Assembly: GCA_027475525.1 (NCBI GenBank)
Contig: JAMWFC010000049.1
Coordinates: forward strand, 5,378,947 to 5,442,946
Direction of reading: 5' to 3'
DNA length: 64,000 nt
From: Macrolepiota albuminosa
Lineage: Eukaryota > Basidiomycota > Agaricomycetes > Agaricales > Agaricaceae
Shown: positions 13,501 through 24,083 of the stretch, one piece after another
Position numbering within the stretch: the first letter of the stretch is position 1
Layout of the letters: every line of letters starts with the position of its first letter
The notes under the pieces: generated by a model
Told to the model about the DNA's origin: nothing
The model's input: only the letters and a program-made list of their open reading frames with translations
Databases searched by the model: none
Position numbers and translations under genes: made by a program

Positions 13501-14437
13501 GGAGACGTGTAACGCCAGAGACCTCAGAGCTTCGACAGTGGTCGGAGTCGATATCAGAGGTGAGGTGGGCTCATAAGACTTTTGACCGGGTGTTCGAAGC
13601 ATCAAGATTCCATGGATATCAACGATGTGTTTGCTAAAGGGTGTGAGGTCCAATGCTTAAAGGCAAAAAATGAACGGTACCTGAGCTCTGACGATTGTAA
13701 GGGTGTGATAGGTCCTTCGTTAAAATAGTAATCTTGTTCTTCACGGGAAATTCCTTGATGCGTTGCAATTCAAGGACGGGCATAAGCCAGCCGTCTATCG
13801 TCTATGTCCCTTTTCGTTCCATCGGGATTAGTTCCATATTCTATCGGGCAATCGACCCCAAATGCTTCGCCAAGAACCTCTCTTTCCATGACCTCTCGTT
13901 CGGCTTCGCCCATGTGACTTTGGAGAGAGAGCATAACAACGGATAGCTAGAAGGCGGACGCCAGTGTCGAGATTTGGAGTCCAAATAAGTTTTGAAAGAG
14001 GAGATAGTGCCCAAACAAGAAGTTGAGGTAATTCGCGATTGGCGCGCAAAATTCGATTTGTGCCGGTAACAAGCGGTGTAGACGAGCCACGTCAACGGAG
14101 AGGGGTGACGAGGAAGCAGTTATGAAGGCCAGCGGTCCTTCAGCAAAGGTAGGTGTGTTTAGAATCCGCATTCAATATCCTAAAGATACAATTAGCACAA
14201 GACAACACGACAAAAACATGTCAGCATACGGGAAGAGTTCTTCGTGGTTTTCTAACATAAGACACAACGCTACCAATTGATCTTCTGTATTTTGTTCGGC
14301 ATCTAGCCATCGTGCACAGAGGTCCAGTAGAATGGGCCGATAAAGCTTCGCGATGGTCAGCGTCAAGGCTGGATCAGACAGGAGTTGAGATAGTGTGACA
14401 AAAAGGTCTGTGGTAGACTTGGCATTAGATACATTAA
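7546..14437 (-). pseudogene. MDN1: Midasin (MDN1/REA1) remnant, AAA1-AAA6 plus part of linker
   Basis: Midasin is the giant dynein-like AAA ATPase that strips assembly factors from pre-60S ribosomes in nucleolus and nucleoplasm. Pieces read in order on the minus strand: N-terminal helical part (14437-13740); AAA1 (13653-12990); AAA2 with GETGTGKT and LSHQTESSDLLGG (12500-11050); AAA3 Walker A GPTSAGKTSS (about 10970); the Walker B half of AAA4, LLDEISLADDSVLERLNS (10918); AAA5 with SPGVGKTSLITALA, INLSDQTD and LLDEMNLAPQ (10352-9600); AAA6 with degenerate GHRNSSKT and STDTMDILGSFEKVD (about 9110-8985); then linker-like segments to 7546. Full midasin is near 4,900 aa. The rest of the linker, the acidic region and the MIDAS domain are absent. 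Lesions seen: a 7-nt duplication near 13780, a deletion with frameshift near 13245, a 1-nt shift near 13085, the AAA3-AAA4 fusion near 10925, and a shift near 9730 in AAA5. Some small shifts could be unrecognised introns, but the truncation and fusion cannot. Confidence 0.88.
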
Positions 14438-14609
14438 GGTTTGATGCCTATCACTTGACTTTTATTTACAACATACACACTTACTGACCGACCATGGCCT
14501 ATCGCGCAGACCCCCTGAATGAAAAGATCGCAACGAGTGACAATCAAACTCGTGACATGGACTCAAAAAGGCCTGTGGGAGCCTCTGTGGCTGTTCAGTC
14601 AAACTCACA

Positions 14610-17600
14610 ATGGCGCCTCCCGTCGAAGTCTATTGTCGCCTCTTCACATTTCGCTACAAAGTTCTGACCCAAGCTTTCGCTCTCACATGTCAGACAATAA
14701 ATCATCTGCGGGAAGAGGTTGTAAATATCAAACGGGCGAATTGTAGCAATATCGATGCCAGCGAGCTCAAGGTATGGCGATGCCCTAAATTCCCTATTAC
14801 CGACGGCAACGACAAAATCGTCGAGGAGCAAGTCATCGCTCACAAGTCCAGCCTCGAACTCCTCACCCCGGCCAAAGAACTCGCAAGTCTCACACTCTTA
14901 GACGACGAGGTCCTTGTTGTCCAGCTACCCGCTACTTGTATGCCGTCATCTTCTACCCTTCATTGCAATATCTAACCTCATCTTGCAGTCCGGTGTATCG
15001 CCTTGGATGCACAGAAGAGCAAGATCGAAATGCTGTTCAAGGCCTTCGCCAACAATAAAGTTGGGGACCTTGTCAAGAGGGTCTCAGCCAAGAATTCGGA
15101 CATCGATCCCATGCATCTCGTCGTATGGCGATGCTTAAAATCCCCAATTATCTATATCGACCATACCGTCGTTGAGAAGGTCAAGGGCGCCATCGCTGAC
15201 GGCCTTGAGGTGGAACTCGACCACGATGACACCCTCGGAGATATCAAACCAAACCTTGAACACGAAGAGGTACTCGTCGTGCAGCTCCCCCCTACTTGTA
15301 TGCCGTCATCTTCTACCCTTCATTGCAATATCTAACCTCATCTTGCAGTCCGGTGTATCGCCTTCAATGCACAGAAGAGCAAGATCGAAATTGTGTTCAA
15401 GGCCTTCGCCAACAATAAAGTTGGGGACCTTGTCAAGAGGGTCTCAGCCAAGAATTTGGACATCGATCCCATGCATCTCGTCGTATGGCGATGCTTAAAA
15501 TCCCCAATTATCTATATCGACCATACCGTCGTTGAGAAGGTCAAGGGCGCCATCGCTGACGGCCTTGAGGTGGAACTCGACCACGATGACACCCTCGGAG
15601 ATATCAAACCAAACCTTGAACACGAAGAGGTACTCGTCGTGCAGCTCCCCATCTCACGTATGCCATCATTTTCTACCCTTCATTGCAATATCTAACCTCA
15701 TCTCGCAGTAAGGTGCCTTGCCTTTAGTCGTGATAATGAGTTCATTGGACGCCCGTACAGGGTGTTTCTTAAGTTGGGGGATAACCTCTCGAATTTGATG
15801 GTGAAGGCCAAGGAAGGGGGAGAGGATGCCTTGAAAGACATTCGCCTGAATGATCTGCAACTATGGAAACTATACAAACCACGATTTTTTTCCGAGATAT
15901 GCCCGGAAAGCTTAAGAAAGCTTCGTTTTCTCAACTCGGAAACCGAAGTCACAAGCGAGAACATGAATGAAAGTGCTTTGCGGCTAGACTCAGTGACCCA
16001 AGTTGGTGGAATATATGAGGACTGGATAGACGATGCAGTCCACGTTTTGGTAGAAGTTGTCCGTGCGTCAAGGACTCTTGCCTTCTATACGTTTCTCTAA
16101 TGTTCTGCATTTTAGGAACTCCTGTGGCCAAACGAAAGTACGATGAGCTGTGTGAAATCGAAATCCACCAGCGAGAACACAACCCGTTCGCCACAGAAAA
16201 CCCCTCTTCAGTCGCTAGATTCCCTCGATACTCCAAATTACAAGAGACGTCTGATGCAATCTTGGATGATCACCCACAAGCCAACGACGTCCCACCCATT
16301 TGCCTTCTATACGACGGTTTTGGGATCTTCCAGGATATTTATGCACAAGACACCTTTGAACCAGAGGAACTCAAGATTCCCGAGATGATCCAGGCCGTCG
16401 ATGCCTTCGCAAGTGAGATGAACGAATTGTTTGACTGCGAGGAAGACAGGAGGGAGAGAGCATTGCCACTGCTTAATGAAATTTTTGCCGCACGCAAAGA
16501 TCCTATTCCGGAAAGCAGCCTACGCGCGTCACACATTGGTGCAGTAAGAACAGATGGTCACTGCAATGATTCTACTGGCATGATGTCGATGATCGTCGAG
16601 TTCAAGAATTCGCTTTCAGGCATTACCTCACTGCCAGAACCAGAGATTGTTTCGTATTTTGCTCACTCGCAGCAACTTTTAATCGATGCTGCAAATCGTC
16701 CTGCTGCAAGTCGTTCGGCTGCAAATCGTTCGGCTGCAAAACGTTCAGCTGCAAAACGTTCGGCTGCAAGTCGTTCGGCTGCAAAACGTTCGGCTGCAAA
16801 TCGTCCGGTTGCAAAACGTTCGGAGAAGGATCGACATGATTTTGTTGGACGGAGAATTCCATGCATTGGAATAGTTGTAATAGGTGAGTCCTGGTCGTTA
16901 TCCTTGCATGCTTAGGTACTGATTCTCGATATACAGGATGGCAAGTCACGTTCTATGCACTGCTCACGTTGGGTGGCAAATTTCTGTGTGTTCCCCTCAC
17001 GCCAGCGCTCTCCTGTCATGAGACAGCATCATTCGGGTACGACCGCAAACTTCTACGTAGGGCTTTCATGGCTGCGTCCGTCCTGCATGCTAAAATTCAT
17101 ACCGATTCCAAATCATCACCGCCAAAGTTTTCTGACTTTTCACCGCCATACCTCCCCGCCATTTCGAAGCTTGGATCACTCGGAATAAAAAATCTACAGC
17201 CATGGTCCATGCAGCAACCATATCGACACCTCTACACCGCTGAGGACGACTCAGGAAAGAAGATCCTTGTCAAGTTCACCCAGAAATACTCGGAAGATTT
17301 ACATCGTTTTTGTCATGAAAAAGGTCACGCACCAGCTTTGCTAGCCTGTCAAGTTCTCCCCGGTGGTTTGTATGGCATTGCTATGGAATATCTCAAGGAC
17401 GTTCGCTCGATCCCCGACTTATCGTGTCTTAGAGAACCTCGGGTACGGGTAGATGAGCTTCGGACGCTGGTCAAGTCATTTCACCAACAAGGTCTTGTCC
17501 ACGGGGATCTGCGAGATTCGAACATTCTATGGGATTCTCAGGGAAACTTCTGGTTGATTGATTTCGACTGGGGTGGCCTCGATGGCAAAGTATTTTACCC

Positions 17601-17721
17601 ATCGGCAAACTTGAATGAAGACCTTATGCTTGGTCGAACATCTAACAGCCTTGCAATAACAGCATCCGATGATGAAAGGGTACTGGGGATTACACTCGGG
17701 AAGATTGCGGGAAGATTGTAA
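14610..17721 (+). CDS. Crinkler (CRN)-like multi-module protein with C-terminal kinase domain
   Basis: Six exons with perfect GT-AG sites and all introns in phase 1: 14610-14937, 14989-15297, 15349-15657, 15709-16062, 16116-16883, 16937-17721, giving 950 aa without a lesion. Residues 1-109 resemble the N-terminal ubiquitin-like domain of Crinkler effectors (start MAPPVEVYC, then LREEVV, ELKVWRCPKF, the closing DDEVLVVQLP). Exons 2 and 3 encode two more copies of its second half and are nearly identical; exon 4 encodes a diverged fourth copy (LNDLQLWKLYKP). Exon 5 is acidic/helical and ends in an AAxRS repeat. Exon 6 holds a kinase-like fold with beta3 Lys in KKILVKFTQ, catalytic HGDLRDSN (about 17510) and LIDFDW in place of DFG. 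Crinklers are known as modular effectors whose C-termini include kinases and nucleases; in fungi some act in genome conflict or host interaction. That role here is inference. No signal peptide is evident. It diverges from the midasin remnant and is the only cellular gene nearby without damage. Confidence 0.82.
14938..15708 (+). repeat. 360-bp tandem duplication of exon plus intron
   Basis: Intron 1 (14938-14988) and intron 2 (15298-15348) look identical, and intron 3 (15658-15708) is close to them. Exons 2 and 3 (309 nt each) differ at only a handful of positions. The unit is therefore one exon plus one 51-nt intron with a period of exactly 360 bp. Because all introns are phase 1 and the exons are multiples of three, each extra unit adds 103 residues in frame. 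Confidence 0.95.
16688..16822 (+). repeat. 15-bp coding minisatellite (9 units)
   Basis: Nine units of gctgcaaatcgttcg and close variants lie in exon 5 of the Crinkler-like gene. They encode repeated Ala-Ala-(Asn/Lys/Ser)-Arg-(Ser/Pro), a very basic low-complexity linker just before the kinase exon. The 15-bp period keeps the frame regardless of copy number. Confidence 0.95.
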
Positions 17722-18299
17722 AATGTTGAAGGACGACTTGTACATGGTCGAAGATATGTTTTATTCTCTCTCATTTCTACTTACATCCTTTTTCCCCTGA
17801 CTATCGAGCGCGCCACCAGGTGTGGTGCGCGATCGGTATTTGTTATTCTTTGGTTGGTTGGTTGGTTGGTTGACATTACCCGGGGAGGTCCACGCATGAA
17901 CGACCGGGGCCCGTACTACATACATTTGGTCGCGTACCAAGTATGCTACAGACATCCCCCCCTTCGAGTGCTGTGAGAACCTGTCCTCGCCTTTACTCTA
18001 CGAGATCCTCCTATTACATATAAACCTTTGAAATGTCCATAAATGTCAGAAATAGCCAGGGACTGACAGGTTGTAAGAATAGAGGATATAGAGGTAAGGT
18101 CTAGAGTGGATGGCTGAGGAACGTCGCACACTGCCCGAGAAGGAATGCGAACGCTGTCCTTGAAGTCTGCCAATTCTGTACTGGAAGCTGTGTCTGCCAA
18201 ATGAGATATGAGATTTATAAGCTGTTAATTTATCCTTGAATTCAAGGAGGATTGTACAGAGGGGCAGTATCAAGGATCCCAAAAACTGTATAGACCCAC
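17722..18299. other. Intergenic stretch with (TTGG)n microsatellite
   Basis: There is no supported gene here. A short run of ttgg units lies at about 17850-17872. Short minus-strand reading frames in 17761-18282 have no recognisable motif. Confidence 0.5.
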
Positions 18300-18623
18300 C
18301 TAGCGTGTTCTAGTGGCTGCATTTGAGGGGATCAGTTTTCCAAGGAAGGCATAGGGCTCCATGGTTCCCCATAGGGCACATACGATGGGGTCCAATTTTC
18401 TAAGACTGTTCTTAAAGTCCATGCGGGCCGCCAGTGTGATTCGTCGATGCATGATTGGCATCAAACCAGTTTTCATTAACAGTGAAGCAAGCACAGACCG
18501 TGAGCCGAGACCCAAGAGCTGTCTGCAGTACGCGACCTGGACAGCTTCAAGAAGTGCTCGAGACGACGGTGCGACGTCAATGACAAGTTTACAGCCAAAT
18601 ATGAGATGTGGATCCCTGGCCAT
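18300..18623 (-). pseudogene. LINE-type reverse-transcriptase tail remnant
   Basis: A 107-codon minus-strand frame reads IFGCKLVIDVAPSS, then VQVAYCRQLLGLGSRSVLA, then TGLMPIMHRRITLAAR. This order (a colony-type call of the surface residues, then Q-x(3,5)-RxLLGxxxRS, then ETG/KTG-x-PI-x-RR) is typical of the region after the reverse transcriptase in fungal non-LTR retrotransposons. No catalytic FADD-type motif or endonuclease is present, so this is a short fragment of a dead element. Confidence 0.6.
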
Positions 18624-18690
18624 ATATAGACGTCTTTGTAGAGTTATATAGACGTCTTTGTAGAGTTATATAGACGTCTTTGTAGAGATA
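18623..18690. repeat. Short tandem repeat, about 22 bp x 3
   Basis: Three consecutive copies of tatatagacgtctttgtaga with small end differences lie immediately before the start of segmental-duplication copy B. The repeat borders the duplication breakpoint and may have taken part in it. Confidence 0.85.
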
Positions 18691-21600
18691 TGTCTTTCAT
18701 ATCATCTCTTTGTTAGTAAGCTTTTCCTTGCGTATTGCAGAATCGGCCCAGATCCATAGCAGAAGGAAACCCGGACAAAGTCTGGAAGACTCGAGAAAAG
18801 ATATGACTTCGCAAGTGTCAAACCCTTAGTTTGAGTACGCCACAACACAGGGCGGACCGCGGACCTGTCTCTGGTTGGCTGTACACGTGTCCCCCTATTC
18901 CCCTGAAAATGCAAAACCAACGTATCAGAATTATTAAGTCAGTAACAGGACGTCTTTTTAAGAGTGTATGTCCATTTTTGTCCTCTCTCTACCTCCGCAG
19001 ACGATCAATCATGGCGGTAATCATGGCGGTTGGCCACATTTTCAAGAATATACGTGTATACTGTCCGTTCCTTTCATGTTCTCTCCTTTTGATTCATACC
19101 TTATGTTTTGTATAGATCTGGCCTTTATAGCTTACTGGGGAATCGTTCTCTTCGGTTACGACACTGGCATAGCGGGTGGTGTAGTATCGCAGCCGTACTT
19201 CAAGCAGGAATTCGGCCTCCTTAATCCCGATGGGACCACGAATCTGAAACGCACGAATGATGTGACATCTAATGTCGTATCAGTCTTGCAAGCAGGAGCT
19301 TTCTTCGGTGCCCTTGGGTCAGCTCCTGTCTCATGTACGGTTTTATCTTCTAAATGATCAACATTCTCGTTAATTTCTCTTTCTACGATATTTCTAGCTA
19401 AACTCGGCCGCAAATGGACGTTGGTTGCGTTTACGCTTGTATTCTGTATTGGTGCTATTCTCGCCACAGCGGCAAAAGATAAGCATCACGGTCTTCAGCT
19501 CATCTATGCTGGTCGTGTGATATCTGGCTTTGGTATTGGTGGGATTTCTGCAGTGGCTCCAGCCTACGTTTCAGAGTGTTCTCCCAAGGAAGTAAGAGGC
19601 AGATTCACGGGTCTTTTCCAGATCATGGTGCGTCGTCACCTTGCTTTCCTATATTCTTTTCACCTTGAAACTTGACCCTAGGTTGCGATTGGAGTAACAC
19701 TTTCATACTTCATCAATTATGGAATCGGGATAAACATCCATACTGGTCCCAATATCTGGAGGATACCGTTCGGTTTCCAGCTCGTGCCGGCAGGAATCAT
19801 GCTGTTTGGCCTGCTCACTGTCAAGGTACTCCACCCGTGTCCGACTTCTCCATGGAACTCATGTTTTCATGATTAAAGGAGTCTCCCAGATGGCTTGCTT
19901 CTGTTGGTCGGAACGATGAGGCCTTGCAAAACCTTGCCTATCTCCGATCTGAATCCACCGACTCAGAAAATGTCGTACACGAGATGGCAGAAATAGAGGC
20001 ACAAATTGAAGAGGAGCGGGTTGCCAGGCAAGGCCTCGGAATGAAGGAGGCCTTTTTTGGAAAAGGAAACTTCATCCGCTTCGTCATCGCGTTTGTTATC
20101 TTCCTTCTCCAGCAATGGGGCGGCCAGAATTCCATTGGGTAGAGTACAATTGCTCTGGGTTCTTCAGAGCGGACTCTCATCAGCAACACCTAAATACTAC
20201 GCACCTCAGATTTTTACTTCCATTGGATATACAGGAACGAAGAATTCTTTGCTCGCTTCAGGTATCTATGGTGTTGTCAAGGTGTGTTTCTGCCATCTCT
20301 GCATTCTAAAACTCAAATCCCTCCAGGTTGTCGCGACTGCCATTTTCGTTTTCTTCTTCGTCGAGAGTATTGGGCGACGCATATCACTCATTGTTTCTTC
20401 TCTTGGAATGGGTACATTATTCTTCATCATCGGTGCCATTCTCAAAACCCATCCCGTATCTGTTGCTCACCCTCCCCCATCCCCTCCACCCGCATCCAAG
20501 GCCATGGCGGCCATGCTCTATATTTACGTTTGCTTCTACTCTATGGGCTGGGGTCCCATGCCCTGGATCTACGTTTCTGATATCTTCCCCACTCGCACAA
20601 GACACTATGGTCTGTCCGTCGCTAGTGCTTCACAGTGGCTCTGGAGTAAGTCCTTGTGCTTATTCTTACTAAACGGCAGTGCTTCATTGTCCTTGATTAG
20701 ACTTCGTCGTGTCCAAAGTTACACCCGACATGATCTCGGACCTGGGCTACAAGATTTTCCTCATGTTCGGTGCCATGGGCTTGTTTTCCTTGTGAGTCTT
20801 ATCTGCACATATGTCTTGACTTATCTTTACATGTTGGTCTCAGCCTTATACCTGAAACCAAGGGCCGCAGTCTGGAAGAGATGGACGTGATCTTTGGTAC
20901 TATCTCTGCTGACGAACGTGCCGCGCACATCGCCGCACAGGAAAGAGGTACGTTCTCATCTGAACTTCATGTCAGTGATTCTCACCGATTCGATTTCCTA
21001 CAGCACTAGACCACGACCGAAACGATGCTCGATCCTCACGCTCGGTCACTTCCAAAGCATAATATTTGTACCCTTTGCTCAGATTTCTCCCCTTCAGCAG
21101 ACGCGTCTTCACGATATCAAGCTACCCCTTAGTCGTGGTTTAGGTCTTGTATTGATGGGTCGATGTTAGGTCGATGTTTCGCTCACTGTTGCAGCAATGA
21201 CGTATTCACTCCGCATATGCTTCTCTATGTTCGCCGTCTTATTCAGTGTATATCAGATGTAACATACTATGCAATTAGTTTCTTGGTGTTCCGGGTGGAC
21301 CTGTGTTGAACAGTCAGTCATAATAAGAAAGCAAATTCTGGGCAAACTGACTCTTAGCCTTTCAATCGAGCACGTCATCAAAGCACGAAAGCGATTTTCA
21401 AGATAAGATATGAGAGGGATGAAGTACTCGGATATTGCCGATTGTGCAAAGTCATTTATCTCGAGTTTCTCAACGCGACCGTTTCTTGAAGGATTCCGCA
21501 TAAGACCTTTTAAACCTTTTTTTCCGGAATGGACAGAACTTTTACACAACTTCAAGGATAAGAATACGCAGTTCCAGATTTCCAAGGCGCGTGAATGGTA

Positions 21601-21746
21601 TTCTTCTAGTTACCACACCGTATACCTACAATCAACACTTCTCGTGCTATTACAAATCCAAGCAGAGTGGACGATCTGCCAGCCTTTTCTCAATGGACGG
21701 TGGCTGACCCATGAAGTTTTTTCCTACTTAAAAGCCAGTGTTAGGA
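18681..21746 (+). repeat. Segmental duplication, copy B
   Basis: This is the partner of 1434-4514 in the same orientation, about 17.2 kb away. The left part, up to the start of transporter exon 2, differs clearly from copy A. The right part is nearly identical. The right end lies 32 bp before the laccase start codon, so copy B supplies almost the entire upstream region of that gene. Confidence 0.93.
19011..21062 (+). CDS. MFS sugar transporter, copy B
   Basis: This is the second copy of the sugar-porter gene, with the same ten-exon plan and the same motifs (GYDTGIAGG, GRVISGFGIGG, ESPRWL, LQQWGGQNSI, PETKGRSLEEMD). The 5' end has an extra in-frame atggcggtaatc. Translation could therefore start at 19011 or at the downstream ATG at 19023, which corresponds to the copy A start. 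A 15-bp deletion near 20769 removes five residues from the last membrane segment without shifting frame. The questionable 31-nt intron or in-frame TAG after GQNSI is shared exactly with copy A, so that feature predates the duplication. It may be functional only if such a short intron is spliced. It lies directly upstream of the laccase chimera on the same strand. Confidence 0.78.
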
Positions 21747-21778
21747 GGACGGTTCCGTTGGCATCCTCTCGTCAAGCA

Positions 21779-24083
21779 ATGTTACCACCACGCTCTTTCT
21801 TCCTTCTCTCCGTGCTCATCGCTGTACACGCTTCTATCGGTCCTTCAGGAGACATGTACATTGTCAATTCAGACGTTTCCCCCGATGGTTTCACTCGTCC
21901 GTGAGTCATGAAAAAAATACGTTTTTAAGTTCCAGCGCGACGTCTCTATACAGGTCCATCCTAGCACGCAGTAATGCATCGACCGCTTCCTTTCCAGGCG
22001 TTCTCGTCACCGCGACAAAGGTGAGCAGCTTATTCGCCAGCTATTTGTACGATACTCACTCTGCGAAGGGCGATCGGATTAGAATGAACGTCGTCAAGCA
22101 CCTCAAAGACACCACGATGCTGACAGGAACAAGCATTGTACGTTATACTTTTCTTTCGTGATTTTATAACATCCCAAATGCCTTGTCCCTCTGAAAGCAT
22201 TGGCACGGCTTATTACAGAAGGGTACCAGTTGGGCTGATGGTCCCTCGGGCGTAAATCAATGCCCGATATCACCCAATAACTCATTCCTGTACGATTTCA
22301 ACGTTGGTGATCAAGCTGGGACGTATTGGTACCATTCTCATCTAGGTGCGTGACTAGCCTTACGGTGGTCTGTTGATTCTCATGCTCGTGCAGGAACTCA
22401 ATACTGCTATGGTCTCCGAGGCGCTTTTATAATCTACGATCCTCAAGATCCGTTTCGACACCTGTAAGTACCTTTCCAGCCATGGATGTATTAAAATTTA
22501 ACTTTGCATCTTTCCAAGCTACGACGTTGACGATGGTTCGTCATCGAGTCCCTTCTTCTGCGTGGAAACTGAACCACTGATTCCCCGCACAGAAAATACA
22601 GTGATTACTCTGGCTGACTGGTAAACAACTCTATCGACTGCGTCGATTCATGTCTTTTCACTGTTAATGTAATCACAGGTACCATATACGTTCAACGTCG
22701 ATAACAGACCTAGCCACACCGGATACGACACTCATCAATGGTCTCGGGCGGAACTGCAATGGCGCTGCAACCGACCTGTCTGTAATCAACGTTGTTCAAG
22801 GCAAGAGTTACCGATTTCCATTTCCTGCGATTCAAATTTCGTCTTCTCAGTCGACGGTCATAACGTACGGATTCCCTCTTTCTCTTTACCACACTGCACA
22901 ACTAAATACTTATACCAACCACACAGACTATAATCGAAGTCGACGGCGTCAACCACTCGCCCCTCGTCGTTGACTCCATCCAAATCTACTCGGGCCAACG
23001 CTACTCCGTCATCATAGCCGCGACGCAGCCCATCGGGAACTACTGGCTCCGTGCGCTCCCCAACGGCGGATGCACCTCATTCGCCGGCGGCGCTAACTCA
23101 GCCATCTTCCGCTACCACGGCGCCCCGCTAGTCGAGCCAACCACGACCAACTCCTCGCTGAACAACCCACTGGTCGAGACGAGCCTGCATCCCCTCGAAA
23201 GACCCGGCGCACCCGGGGGCAGCGCCCGCCGACGTATCCATGTGTCTCAACGTCACGCGTGTCAATGGCCGCTTCGCGATCAATGGCGCGAGCTTCCAGC
23301 CGCCGAACGTCCCTGTGTTGTTGCAGATCATGAGCGGCGCGCGCACGGCGCAGGATGTGCTCCCTTCTGGGAATGTGTATACTTTGCCGCGGAATAAGAC
23401 CATCGAGTTGATCATACCGGGAGGCTCAACTGGTTCGCCGGTCAGTTCTCCTTTCTCTTTATCTCTTTCGAAGACGTTCTAGGTGACTCATTGGATTTCG
23501 CAGCACCCGTTCCATTTACACGGAGTAAGCGTTCCTATTCTTGCTCATAACAGAGTCGCTTTAAACGCTCTCTCCTGATAGCACAATTTTGACTCCTCTG
23601 CTGCACCACCTCCTGTAGCTCCAAGTGCCCCTGCTGCACCCGCCCCCGCCCCCGTGCCAACTACCGCGTCTACCCTCGCCGCATCACCAGCATCAGGCAA
23701 CTTCCAACTGCGTAAGTAACCTCTCACTCTCCCACATCTCATCCTTTACCTATTCGTCGACACAGAAAACGGCAAAGACGCCATCGCGCAGAACGCCCTC
23801 GCTCACCGCCTCCTCTGCGTGCACCGAAGGACAGGACGCGTGCGTCAACAACGGGTTTGCGCAGTGCGTCGGCGGCAAGTTCGTCGTCACGCAGTGCGCA
23901 GGCGGCACCGTCTGCGCCGCACTTCCCCTTGTCAACAAACCTGGAACTGTACGTCATCCTCTTCTTCCTCTAGATGGTGCCTAAGGGACACTGATGTTCG
24001 TGTTGTCTATTTAGTCTATCGCCTGCACGACCGCTGCGGATCGTGACGCTCGTATCGCTGCTACGGGGGCAACGGCGGCTTGA
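21779..24083 (+). pseudogene. Laccase 5' portion fused to CBM19-like 3' end
   Basis: It starts with a signal peptide (MLPPRSFFLLSVLIAVHAS). The cupredoxin 1 and 2 parts of a laccase, a secreted multicopper oxidase of phenolics, follow in many small exons (21779-21900, 21954-22020, 22069-22137, 22198-22345, 22394-22463, 22519-22535 and on). Copper motifs L1 ([15 protein letters not shown], 22198) and L2 ([14 protein letters not shown], about 22318) are present. L3 begins as HPFHLHG (23504) and, after an intron, HNFD (23582-23593). There the laccase ends, so L4 (HCHxxxH) is missing and electron transfer would fail. What follows is a Pro/Ala linker (APAAPAPAPVP), NFQLQNGKDA, and a Cys-rich module CTEGQDACVNNGFAQC...CAGGTVCAALPLVNKPGTSIAC. 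This matches CBM19-type chitin-binding modules found at the ends of fungal chitinase-like proteins. Lesions include a frame-changing deletion near 22815, an extra G in the G-run near 23217, and a shift near 23795. It is probably a pseudogene. Confidence 0.82.

Noticed and set aside
7546..14437. Treating all midasin frame changes as introns of a working gene
   Set aside because: Several breaks have no GT-AG pair, one joins two different AAA modules, and the C-terminal half of the protein is absent.
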